A stretch of DNA of 6,015 bases from Erysipelotrichaceae bacterium (GTDB lineage Bacteria > Bacillota_I > Bacilli_A > Erysipelotrichales > Erysipelotrichaceae): contig JAFZBT010000198.1 of NCBI GenBank assembly GCA_017561615.1, forward strand, positions 1 to 6,015, given 5' to 3'. The translations under genes and the position numbers were made by a program. Shown here piece after piece: positions 1 through 6,015 of the stretch. The notes under the pieces were generated by a model. The model ran no database searches. It was not told the origin of the DNA and worked only from the letters and a program-made list of their open reading frames with translations. Every line of letters begins with the position of its first letter. The first letter of the stretch is position 1.

Positions 1-1782
1 CAGAAGGCCATCAGCGAACCGCGTCAGGTCGACATGGACCTGGTTGACTCCCAGGAGACCAGAAGGATGCTGGACAGGATCATCGGCTTCAAGCTTTCCA
101 CCCTGCTGAATTCCAAGATCAAGTCCAAGTCCGCCGGCCGCGTGCAGTCAGTGGCTCTGAAGCTGATCGTCGACCGGGAAAAGGAGATCGCCGCTTTTGT
201 GCCGGAAGAATACTGGACCATCACCGCCGACTTCCGGAAACAGAAGCAGGACTTTGAAGCGCAGCTGACCAGGATCGACGGCCAGAAGGCGGAGATCGCT
301 GATGAAACCCAGGCCCTGAAGATCAGGGACGAGTGCTCCCGCAATGAATTTACCGTCGGCGAGGTGCTTGAGGAAGTCAAGCACCGCAAGCCCAGGCTTC
401 CCTACATCACCTCCACCCTGCAGCAGGACGCCGCCAACAAGCTCAACTTCACTTCCAAGAAGACCATGAGCATCGCTCAGAAACTGTACGAAGGCGTCAA
501 CATCGGCTCCACCACCACCGGTCTGATCACCTACATGCGTACCGACGCTGCCCGTCTGTCGCCGGTTTTCATGGCGCAGGCACGTGATTTCATCAGGGAT
601 AATTACGGTGAGAAGTACTGCGGTTACTTCCATCAGAAAGTCGACAAGAACGCTCAGGACGCCCACGAGGCCATCCGTCCGACCAATGTCGAGAATACCC
701 CCGAAAAGATCGCTTCCCATCTGACCAACGATGAGCTGAAGCTCTATAAGATGATCTATTACCGGACGCTGGCCTGCATGATGGCTGACGCGCTGTTCAA
801 CTCCAAGACCGTACGTCTGGACTGCCTGAACTATGAGTTTACCGCCAGCGGCAGAACGCTGATCTTCGACGGCTATCTGAAGGTCTACAAGGACTATGAG
901 AGTTCTGAGGACAAGGATCTGCCTCTGCTGGTCGTCGATGAAAAGCTGACGGCAGAAAAGGTCGAAGCCAAACAGCACTTTACCGAACCGCCCTTACGCT
1001 ATTCGGAAGCCCGGCTGATCAAGGCGATGGAGGAAAACGGCATCGGCCGTCCTTCCACCTACGCCTCCATCATCGATACCATCATCAAGAGAGAATACGT
1101 CACCCTCGTCAAGAGCAACGAAGGTTCCCGGATCAGGGTCTTCGTGCCCACTGAGCAGGGTGTATTGACCACCGAGAAGCTGGACGAATACTTCAGCTCG
1201 ATCATCAATGTCAAGTACACTTCCGACATGGAAAAGCAGCTCGACGACATTGCCGATGGCAAGCTGGCCAAGCTGGACTCCCTCAACCGGTTCTACGATC
1301 CCTTCATGCAGCTGGTCGACAACGCCAGGGAGAACATGGAAAAGATCGCCCCCGTCAAGGTGGGCAGACTGTGCCCTCAGTGCGGCAGCGAACTGGTAGA
1401 GCGCAAGAGCAGATACGGCGTCTTCATCGCCTGTTCCAATTACCCCAAGTGCAGATATCATGAGGACAAGGAGAGCGATGATGAGCCTCAGGAGAAGAAG
1501 GACTACGGAACCTGTCCTCAGTGCGGCAGTCCGCTGGTGGAAAAGCGGGGCAAGTACGGCAAGTTCATCGCCTGTTCCAACTATCCCTCCTGCAAGTACA
1601 TCCAGAAGAAGGAAAAGGAAAAGCCGGAAGAGACCGGCGAACTTTGTCCGGAATGCGGATCGCCGCTGGTCAAGCGCAAGAGCCGCTACGGCAAGGACTT
1701 CATCGGCTGTTCCAACTATCCCAAGTGCCGCTACATCAAGTCATCCGCCCGCGTAAAGGTGGTAAAGAAGAAGGATGAATAA
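1..1782 (+). CDS. topA: DNA topoisomerase I (type IA), 5'-truncated by window edge
   Basis: Type IA topoisomerase that relaxes negative supercoils through a 5'-phosphotyrosine link to one DNA strand. The frame is open from base 1, so the first ATG at 34 is internal and the true start lies upstream. 593 residues are visible. Compared with full-length family members, roughly the first 110-140 residues are missing, which is most of the Toprim metal-binding domain. Landmarks, counted from base 1: SAGRVQSVA at about 44-52, the active-site Tyr at about 178 in [15 protein letters not shown] at 222-228, and IGRPSTYA at 348-355. The residue after MRTD is Ala where many homologues have Ser; the Arg after the Tyr is kept. 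The C-terminus carries three four-Cys zinc ribbons and a basic Lys-rich tail. The stop overlaps the trmFO start by 8 bp, suggesting coupled translation. Family assignment is essentially certain. Confidence 0.97.
   Translation, partial: QKAISEPRQVDMDLVDSQETRRMLDRIIGFKLSTLLNSKIKSKSAGRVQSVALKLIVDREKEIAAFVPEEYWTITADFRKQKQDFEAQLTRIDGQKAEIADETQALKIRDECSRNEFTVGEVLEEVKHRKPRLPYITSTLQQDAANKLNFTSKKTMSIAQKLYEGVNIGSTTTGLITYMRTDAARLSPVFMAQARDFIRDNYGEKYCGYFHQKVDKNAQDAHEAIRPTNVENTPEKIASHLTNDELKLYKMIYYRTLACMMADALFNSKTVRLDCLNYEFTASGRTLIFDGYLKVYKDYESSEDKDLPLLVVDEKLTAEKVEAKQHFTEPPLRYSEARLIKAMEENGIGRPSTYASIIDTIIKREYVTLVKSNEGSRIRVFVPTEQGVLTTEKLDEYFSSIINVKYTSDMEKQLDDIADGKLAKLDSLNRFYDPFMQLVDNARENMEKIAPVKVGRLCPQCGSELVERKSRYGVFIACSNYPKCRYHEDKESDDEPQEKKDYGTCPQCGSPLVEKRGKYGKFIACSNYPSCKYIQKKEKEKPEETGELCPECGSPLVKRKSRYGKDFIGCSNYPKCRYIKSSARVKVVKKKDE
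1372..1734 (+). repeat. Three tandem topoisomerase zinc-ribbon units in the topA 3' end
   Basis: Three four-Cys zinc ribbons encoded at 1372-1458, 1513-1599 and 1645-1734. Their starts are 141 and then 132 bases apart. The first two have the spacing C-x2-C-x16-C-x5-C. The third has C-x2-C-x17-C-x5-C because an Asp is inserted in YGKDFIGC. All twelve cysteines are present, so all three sites should bind zinc. Bacterial TopA tails of this kind bind single-stranded DNA and can contact RNA polymerase; that role is family knowledge. Nucleotide identity between units is high (for example ttcatcgcctgttccaa occurs in units 1 and 2), fitting internal duplication or a strong shared constraint. Confidence 0.9.
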
Positions 1783-3064
1783 GACCGTCAATGTCATCGG
1801 TGCCGGCCTGGCCGGCAGCGAAGCCGCCTGGCAGCTCAGCCGCCGGGGTTTCAAAGTAAGATTATACGAACAGCGCCCGGTTTCTTCGACCGGAGCGCAT
1901 CACACTGACCAGTTCGCCGAACTGGTCTGTTCTAATTCCCTGCGTTCCAACGCGACTACCAACGCGGTCGGGCTTCTGAAGCAGGAAATGCGGCTTCTGG
2001 ATTCCCTGATCATGAAGATGGCTGACCGCAATGCCCTGCCGGCCGGTTCGGCGCTGGCGGTTGACCGGCAGAACTTTGCCCGTGACGTTACCGAATTTCT
2101 GAAGAGCGATCCCAATGTGGAAGTCGTCAATGAAGAGGTAAAGCAGATTCCGGAAGGACCGACGATCATCGCCACCGGACCGCTAACCTCGGATTCTCTG
2201 GCCAGAGCCATCGGTGATTACTTCCAGCTGGACAGCCTCTACTTCTTTGATGCGGCTGCCCCGATCGTGACCAAGGAAAGCATCAACATGGACGTAGCCT
2301 ACTACAAGAGCCGCTATGACAAGGGCGATGCCGACTACATCAACTGCCCCTTCACCAGGGAACAGTTTGACGTCTTCTACAATGAACTGATAAACGCCGA
2401 GACCGCTGAAGTCCATGGGGTCGATAAGGAGATCTACTTCGAGGGCTGCATGCCCATCGAGGTCATGGCCAAGCGCGGTCCCCAGACCCTGACCTTCGGA
2501 CCGCTGAAGCCGGTCGGCTTAGGAAGAGAAGGGGAAAGGCCGTACGCCGTCGTCCAGCTGCGGCAGGACAACGCCGTCGATACCCTCTACAACATCGTCG
2601 GTTTCCAGACTCACCTCAAGTGGGGCGAGCAGAAGCGCGTCTTCTCCCTGATCCCCGGTCTGGAGAACTGCGAGATCGTCCGCTACGGGGTCATGCACCG
2701 CAACACCTATCTGAAGTCGCCGCTGATTCTGAAGCCGACCTATCAGACGATAAAGAGAGATGACCTCTTCTTCGCCGGTCAGATGACCGGGGTGGAAGGC
2801 TATATCGAATCTGCCGCCAGCGGTCTGCTGGCCGGCCACAACATGGCTCTGTATCTGGAAGGCAGACAGCCGCTGGTGCTGCCGCCGACCACGATGATGG
2901 GAGCCATGGCCAACTACATAACCCATGCCGGCGAGAACTTCCAGCCGATGAACGCCAACTTCGGAATCTTTACGCTGGAAGGCTTCGTCCGCAAGCAGGA
3001 CCGCAAGGAGGCTTACAGCGCCCAGGCCCTGCCGATCATTGAGAAATACCGTCAGGAGTGGTAA
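1775..3064 (+). CDS. trmFO: TrmFO: methylenetetrahydrofolate-tRNA-(uracil-54-C5)-methyltransferase
   Basis: FAD- and folate-dependent enzyme (formerly Gid) that makes 5-methyluridine at position 54 in the T-loop of tRNA, taking carbon from 5,10-methylene-tetrahydrofolate. It is cytoplasmic. The 429-residue length is normal for the family. The N-terminus has a Rossmann FAD motif, [12 protein letters not shown] at residues 7-18, followed by the YEQRP acidic strand end at 31-35. Cys52 in [12 protein letters not shown] and Cys225 in YFEGCMPIE match the two functionally important cysteines of the Bacillus enzyme. The C-terminal half has [15 protein letters not shown] and the [18 protein letters not shown] block of the GidA/TrmFO superfamily. 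The ATG lies inside the end of topA (ATGAATAA overlap). AAAGGTGG at 1755-1762 is the best Shine-Dalgarno match, about 12 nt upstream, with purine-rich sequence up to the start. No independent promoter is evident, so it is probably expressed with topA. Confidence 0.97.
   Translation: MNKTVNVIGAGLAGSEAAWQLSRRGFKVRLYEQRPVSSTGAHHTDQFAELVCSNSLRSNATTNAVGLLKQEMRLLDSLIMKMADRNALPAGSALAVDRQNFARDVTEFLKSDPNVEVVNEEVKQIPEGPTIIATGPLTSDSLARAIGDYFQLDSLYFFDAAAPIVTKESINMDVAYYKSRYDKGDADYINCPFTREQFDVFYNELINAETAEVHGVDKEIYFEGCMPIEVMAKRGPQTLTFGPLKPVGLGREGERPYAVVQLRQDNAVDTLYNIVGFQTHLKWGEQKRVFSLIPGLENCEIVRYGVMHRNTYLKSPLILKPTYQTIKRDDLFFAGQMTGVEGYIESAASGLLAGHNMALYLEGRQPLVLPPTTMMGAMANYITHAGENFQPMNANFGIFTLEGFVRKQDRKEAYSAQALPIIEKYRQEW
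3054..3058 (+). promoter_or_regulatory. Shine-Dalgarno AGGAG that favours the GTG start at 3067
   Basis: AGGAG lies within the last codons of trmFO, 8 nt before the GTG at 3067. An in-frame GTG at 3058 also exists, but its first base is the last base of this AGGAG, so the site cannot serve it. The next purine-rich match upstream (AAGGAGG near 3005-3011) is too far away. This supports initiation at 3067, two bases after the trmFO stop. Confidence 0.7.
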
Positions 3065-3066
3065 GC

Positions 3067-3966
3067 GTGGAAGAGATCCTTCAGCACTTTCTCGACTACA
3101 TAGTCAACGTCAACAGCGGCTCTGAGCAGACGCGCAATGCCTACGGGCGCGATCTTCAGCGCTATCTTTCCTATCTCAGACAGGAAGGCATTTCATCATA
3201 TGGCGATGCCGACAGGACCGTGGTGCTGGGATATCTGAATTACCTGCGGACGGACAAACAGTTTTCCGAGATCTCCAACCGTTCGCTGGCCCGCTCGTTA
3301 AGCGCCTTAAGGAGCTTTTACCGCTATCTCAACGAGATGAACATTGCCTCAGGCAATCCCTTTACCGCCGTAAAGATCCCGGTGGAAAAGAACAAGCTGC
3401 CGGATTATCTGTTTGAAGATGAAGTCGACACGCTGCTGGACTGCTTTGACCTGAACGATGACATGGGTTACCGCAACCGGACGATCTTTGAGACCATGTA
3501 CGGCTGCGGTCTGCGTCTTTCCGAAGCCTGCAATCTGAAGATCGGCGACATCGACTTTTCCAACCGGATGCTGAGAATCACCGGAAAGGGAAACAAACAG
3601 AGGATCGTTCCCTTCTATGATCTGATCGGCCGGCTGCTGAAAAACTACATCAGCGTGATCAGACCGAAATACATGAAGCAGGATCATGATTACGTCTTCA
3701 TCAACCGGAACGGAAAGAAGATAACCCCCCGGGGCGTGCAGTATCTGCTGGAGAAGACGGTGCTGGACAACAATCTGCCCATGCGTGTCCATCCCCATAC
3801 CCTGCGGCATTCCTTTGCGACCCATCTGCTGGACAAGGGAGCGGACATCAGGATCGTGCAGGAACTGCTCGGTCATGCCAATCTTTCCACCACCCAGATC
3901 TATACGCACATCACTTCCGAGCATCTGCGGGAAAGCTACGACAAGGCATTTGAAAACCGTCAGTAA
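3067..3966 (+). CDS. xerC: XerC/XerD-family site-specific tyrosine recombinase
   Basis: Tyrosine recombinase of the Xer type, which resolves chromosome dimers at dif sites near the terminus. From the GTG at 3067 it has 299 residues, typical for XerC/XerD; starting at GTG 3058 would add only three. The N-terminal SAM-like core-binding domain covers about residues 1-100 (EQTRNAYGRDLQRYLSYL). The catalytic domain follows. The full catalytic set is visible: Arg150 in CGLRLSEA, Lys174 in TGKGNKQR, His244 and Arg247 in HPHTLRHS, His270 in LLGHANLSTT, and Tyr279 in QIYTHI. Nothing suggests decay. It is the third gene of the topA-trmFO cluster, the place where XerC (CodV) sits in Bacillus, and that is why xerC is preferred. 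Sequence alone does not separate XerC from XerD. The lack of phage or integron genes argues for a housekeeping Xer rather than an integrase. Confidence 0.93.
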   Translation: MEEILQHFLDYIVNVNSGSEQTRNAYGRDLQRYLSYLRQEGISSYGDADRTVVLGYLNYLRTDKQFSEISNRSLARSLSALRSFYRYLNEMNIASGNPFTAVKIPVEKNKLPDYLFEDEVDTLLDCFDLNDDMGYRNRTIFETMYGCGLRLSEACNLKIGDIDFSNRMLRITGKGNKQRIVPFYDLIGRLLKNYISVIRPKYMKQDHDYVFINRNGKKITPRGVQYLLEKTVLDNNLPMRVHPHTLRHSFATHLLDKGADIRIVQELLGHANLSTTQIYTHITSEHLRESYDKAFENRQ

Positions 3967-4003
3967 GCCCGGCATTCTGATCCATCATCAGGGAAACACA
4001 CCG

Positions 4004-4030
4004 ATCGGCAGCGTCCAGCTGCCGGTTTTT
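4004..4030 (+). terminator. Rho-independent terminator of the topA-trmFO-xerC operon
   Basis: A perfect 7-bp GC-rich stem, CGGCAGC (4006-4012) with GCTGCCG (4018-4024), closes a five-base loop (GTCCA). A wobble and an A-T pair can extend the base. A run of five T follows at 4026-4030. It begins about 40 nt after the xerC stop and is correctly oriented to end the upstream operon. Confidence 0.88.
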
Positions 4031-4055
4031 CATTGCGCTGTCAGTATGCTATACT
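4027..4055 (+). promoter_or_regulatory. Predicted sigma-A-type extended -10 promoter of glgA
   Basis: The -10 is TATACT at 4050-4055, preceded by TG at 4047-4048 (TGnTATACT, an extended -10). At 17-nt spacing the -35 is TTTTCA (4027-4032), a 4/6 match to TTGACA that lies in the T-tract of the upstream terminator. Transcription would start near 4062, giving a leader of about 34 nt. It is the only good promoter match in the intergenic gap. Confidence 0.7.
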
Positions 4056-4057
4056 GA
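4041..4057. promoter_or_regulatory. Perfect 7-3-7 palindrome over the glgA -10 (candidate operator)
   Basis: TCAGTAT at 4041-4047 is the exact reverse complement of ATACTGA at 4051-4057, separated by GCT. The symmetry covers the extended TG and the whole -10 hexamer. Because it sits upstream of the predicted start site it would act as DNA, not as an RNA hairpin. A dimeric repressor bound here would block RNA polymerase. No regulator family can be assigned from the sequence. Confidence 0.5.
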
Positions 4058-4095
4058 AATAAAGAAGACATGGATAATCTACAGGAGATAAAAAT

Positions 4096-5910
4096 ATGAA
4101 GATCTTGTTTGTCACCAGTGAATGTGCGCCTTTTTCCAAGTCCGGCGGCCTGGCCGATGTGGCCTTTTCCCTGCCTCCGGCCCTGAAGAGGGAAGGCCAG
4201 GAAATTGAGATTATTACTCCCTATTATAAGTGCGTGAAGGACCGCTTCGCCGATCAGATCAAGCCGGTTACCAGTCTGACGGTAACCCTCGGCAGCGCCA
4301 CGCTGTACTGCGGCCTGCTCAAGGGTGAGCTGAACGGTGTTCCGGTATGGTTCATCGACAACGAAGACCTCTTTAACCGCGACAAACTGTACGGCTATGA
4401 CGATGACAAGTTCCGCTTCGCCTGGTTCTCCAAGGCCGTCATCGATGTCCTGCGTCTGCTGGATTTCATTCCCGACATCCTGCACTGCAACGACTGGGAG
4501 AGCGCCCTGGCGATCATCTATCTGCGCGATCACCAGACCGTCTATACCGATTACCGCAACGTCAGAACGGTCTATACCATTCATAACATCGCCTATCAGG
4601 GCCAGTACGGCGCTGATCAGCTGACCACAACCTTTGCCCTGGATCCGGGCTGGTATGCCGGCGGACTGGGCTATGAATACGAGGGCAGATCCGACGTCAA
4701 CCTGATGAAGGGCGCCATGCTGATGAGCGATGCCGTTTCCACGGTTTCCCCCACCTATGCCCGTGAACTCCATAATCCGAAGTTCGGAAAGGGACTGCAG
4801 GGTGTCGCCGACATGGTCGAGGACAAGATGTACGGCATCATCAACGGCATTGACCCCGACCACTACGATCCCTCAAAGGACAAGAGACTGCCGGCCAACT
4901 TTTCTCTGGAAGACATGGAAGGCAAGAGAAAATGCAAGGAGTATCTGCAGGAACAGTTCGGTCTGCGCCAGGAAGACCACTGGCCGCTGTTTGCGGTGGT
5001 CGCCCGTCTGGTAGCTCAGAAGGGCGTCGATCTGATCAGGGAACTGCTGCCGGAGCTGATGAAGAAGGGCATTCAGCTGATCATCTTCGGTCAGGGAGAG
5101 AAACGGTATACCGATTTCTTCCGCGAATGCACGCAGCGCTATCAGGGTCAGCTGGGCTTCTCCGATGACTATTCGGAAGAGATGGCGGCCAAGGTATTCG
5201 CCGGCGCCGACCTGTATCTGATGCCTTCCGAATTTGAACCCTGCGGGCTTTCCCAGATGATGGCTATGCGCTACGGCACCGTGCCGGTCGTTCATGAGAC
5301 CGGCGGTCTGAAGGATACCGTAAGACCGTATTCCGACTTTGACGGCATCGGCGACGGCTTCTCCTTCAGCGACTACAATGCCAAGGCGCTGATGCTGGCG
5401 ATCGATGAGGCCATCAAGCTCTACTTTGCCGACCGCAAGACCTTCAAGAAGCTCAGAGAGCGCTGCATGAAGAAGGACTTCTCCTGGGACAAGTCAGCTC
5501 AGACCTACATCAAGATGTATTCCGACATCGCTTCCAGCCAGCATGACCCCAACGTAACCTTCAAGGATGCCTACGATGCCCTGAAGGTCGTCTATGAGGA
5601 TCTGGAAACGACTCGAAATGAATATCTCAAGAAGCAGAAGGATGACTTCAGCGTCATCGCTCAGGTCCGCATTGAAGGCCCGGGCGCCGGGACCTTCTAT
5701 CTGAAGATCAACAAGGACGGCATGGAGATGCAGCCGTACAGCTATGATGATGCCGATGTGAAGATCGCCACCAGCCTGGACAACCTGTTCAACATGGCTA
5801 CCGGTGCGGTCTCCGCTGACAAGCTGTTCGTCAACGGTCAGATGAAGGTCGAAGGCAACATTTCCAAGGGCGCCAAGCTGCGCAATCTGCTGGGCCGCAT
5901 CGAAGACTGA
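4096..5910 (+). CDS. glgA: Glycogen synthase (GT5, ADP-glucose type) with C-terminal SCP2-like domain
   Basis: Transfers glucose from ADP-glucose to the non-reducing end of alpha-1,4-glucan in cytoplasmic glycogen synthesis. The 604 residues exceed the usual length of about 475-490. The GT5 N-terminal domain starts KILFVTSECAPFSKSGGLADV, with the substrate-binding Lys15 of the KxGGL motif. His163 lies in YTIHNIAYQG. In the C-terminal GT-B half, Arg304 and Lys309 (VVARLVAQKG) and Glu381 (EFEPCGLSQ), followed by HETGGLKDTV, match the Escherichia coli catalytic Arg300, Lys305 and Glu377. The synthase core ends near residue 478 (IKMYSDI). Residues 479-604 are an extra segment resembling an SCP2 lipid-carrier domain. 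The start is firm: AGGAG at 4083-4087, 8 nt before ATG. It has its own promoter and terminator. No glgC, glgD, glgB or glgP is adjacent in this window. Confidence 0.96.
   Translation: MKILFVTSECAPFSKSGGLADVAFSLPPALKREGQEIEIITPYYKCVKDRFADQIKPVTSLTVTLGSATLYCGLLKGELNGVPVWFIDNEDLFNRDKLYGYDDDKFRFAWFSKAVIDVLRLLDFIPDILHCNDWESALAIIYLRDHQTVYTDYRNVRTVYTIHNIAYQGQYGADQLTTTFALDPGWYAGGLGYEYEGRSDVNLMKGAMLMSDAVSTVSPTYARELHNPKFGKGLQGVADMVEDKMYGIINGIDPDHYDPSKDKRLPANFSLEDMEGKRKCKEYLQEQFGLRQEDHWPLFAVVARLVAQKGVDLIRELLPELMKKGIQLIIFGQGEKRYTDFFRECTQRYQGQLGFSDDYSEEMAAKVFAGADLYLMPSEFEPCGLSQMMAMRYGTVPVVHETGGLKDTVRPYSDFDGIGDGFSFSDYNAKALMLAIDEAIKLYFADRKTFKKLRERCMKKDFSWDKSAQTYIKMYSDIASSQHDPNVTFKDAYDALKVVYEDLETTRNEYLKKQKDDFSVIAQVRIEGPGAGTFYLKINKDGMEMQPYSYDDADVKIATSLDNLFNMATGAVSADKLFVNGQMKVEGNISKGAKLRNLLGRIED
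5557..5898 (+). other. SCP2-like (sterol carrier protein 2 fold) domain fused to GlgA C-terminus
   Basis: GlgA residues about 488-601. The segment starts with predicted amphipathic helices (TFKDAYDALKVVYEDLE, then a charged stretch to about 517). Next comes the strand pattern FSVIAQVRIEG-GAGTFYLKI-NKDG, then DADVKIATSLDNLFNMATG, and KLFVNGQMKVEGN leading into KLRNLL. This order matches small bacterial SCP2 proteins: G-G-x-(F/W)-x-L, a 'P-x(n)-D-A-D-V-x-I' strand, a helix ending 'G', and 'F-x-x-G-x-(L/M)-K-(I/V)-x-G-(N/D)'. SCP2 folds hold hydrophobic ligands such as lipids or acyl chains. The assignment rests on pattern recognition by eye; its role on a glycogen synthase is unknown. Confidence 0.78.
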
Positions 5911-5937
5911 AAAAGCCTTTGAATACTTAAAAAATAT

Positions 5938-5980
5938 AAGACAGTTTTCCGGGAGATTTCCCTTGATTACTGTCTTTTTT
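5938..5980 (+). terminator. Rho-independent terminator of glgA, possibly bidirectional
   Basis: An 8-bp stem pairs AAGACAGT (5938-5945) with ACTGTCTT (5969-5976), and T runs from 5975 to 5980. The 23-nt loop contains a second small hairpin, GGGA (5951-5954) with TCCC (5959-5962). An A-rich tract at 5929-5934 would give a T-run on the minus strand, so it could also stop transcription from the other side. It begins 28 nt after the glgA stop. Confidence 0.8.
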
Positions 5981-5990
5981 ATGGTAGAAT
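5963..5990 (+). promoter_or_regulatory. Predicted extended -10 promoter for a gene beyond the window
   Basis: The -35 is TTGATT (5963-5968). After a 16-nt spacer the -10 is TAGAAT (5985-5990), preceded by TG at 5982-5983 (TGnTAGAAT). The -35 lies inside the loop and the spacer crosses the right arm and T-run of the glgA terminator. Initiation would fall near 5997. No downstream coding region can be judged in the remaining bases. Confidence 0.55.
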
Positions 5991-6015
5991 TATAAAGGCT
6001 CTTTATGAGCAATAC

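Noticed and set aside
148..978. Long minus-strand open frame opposite topA
   Set aside because: It lies fully inside the well-supported topA frame, its translation shows no recognisable domain, and long antisense frames are expected from the C/G bias at third codon positions.
3058..3066. Upstream GTG start for xerC at 3058
   Set aside because: AGGAG overlaps this codon and cannot serve it, whereas the GTG at 3067 has ideal 8-nt spacing. The difference is only three residues.
3977..3991. Small inverted repeat CTGAT-ccatc-ATCAG after xerC
   Set aside because: Only five pairs and AT-containing, with no T-run; easily due to chance next to the much stronger terminator at 4004-4030.
4041..4057. 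Palindrome as a dif-like recombination site next to the Xer gene
   Set aside because: Some single-recombinase systems keep dif beside the gene, but this has 7-bp arms and a 3-bp centre instead of about 11-bp arms around a 6-8 bp centre, and it coincides with the promoter.
4030..4863. Minus-strand open frame of about 277 codons opposite glgA
   Set aside because: It is the mirror of the GT5 coding frame, has no recognisable domain, and runs across the glgA promoter. It is a shadow of glgA.
5914..6000. Distant inverted repeat AGCCTTT (5914-5920) and AAAGGCT (5994-6000) enclosing the glgA terminator
   Set aside because: Seven pairs separated by more than 70 nt, with no extension on either side. 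Probably chance in AT-rich sequence.
5494..6012. Minus-strand open frame starting in the 3' intergenic region and entering glgA
   Set aside because: Its first codons cross the terminator and the rest is antisense to the SCP2-like tail. No convincing Shine-Dalgarno site or domain supports it.
6005..6015. Possible start of a downstream gene (ATG at 6005 with AAAGG at 5994-5998)
   Set aside because: Only about three codons are visible, and the predicted transcript start near 5997 would leave almost no leader. Not enough sequence to call a gene.

Overview
The window looks like a core chromosomal segment of a Bacillota (Firmicutes) bacterium. The main reason is the co-directional order topA - trmFO - xerC, which is conserved in many Bacillota. 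Folate/FAD-dependent TrmFO and short AGGAG-type Shine-Dalgarno sites also fit. The coding sequence is moderately GC-rich and favours C or G at third codon positions, so this is not a typical AT-rich Bacillus or Clostridium. An Erysipelotrichia-like or other mid-GC gut lineage is a guess that the sequence does not prove. All genes are on the plus strand, and I see no insertion sequences, CRISPR arrays, tRNA or rRNA genes.

Layout: (1) 1-1782 is the 3' part of topA (DNA topoisomerase I), cut by the window edge. It carries the active-site Tyr and three C-terminal zinc ribbons. (2) 1775-3064 is trmFO, overlapping topA by 8 bp (ATGAATAA). (3) 3067-3966 is a XerC/XerD-type tyrosine recombinase beginning 2 nt after the trmFO stop, with a GTG start. 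These three genes form a tight, probably translationally coupled operon ended by a clear intrinsic terminator at about 4004-4030. (4) A 129-bp intergenic region holds that terminator, an extended -10 promoter whose -35 lies in the terminator T-tract, a perfect 7-3-7 palindrome over the -10, and a nine-codon upstream ORF whose stop overlaps the next start. (5) 4096-5910 is glgA (GT5 glycogen synthase) with a C-terminal extension of about 126 residues that reads like an SCP2-type lipid/sterol-carrier domain. (6) 5911-6015 holds a second intrinsic terminator and another overlapping extended -10 promoter, facing a gene that lies beyond the window.

The first three genes are housekeeping: relaxing negative supercoils, making m5U54 in tRNA, and resolving chromosome dimers. 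glgA is an independent unit for storage polysaccharide synthesis. The most unusual item is the apparent GlgA-SCP2 fusion, followed by the promoter-spanning palindrome upstream of it. I found no evidence of a defence system or a mobile element.
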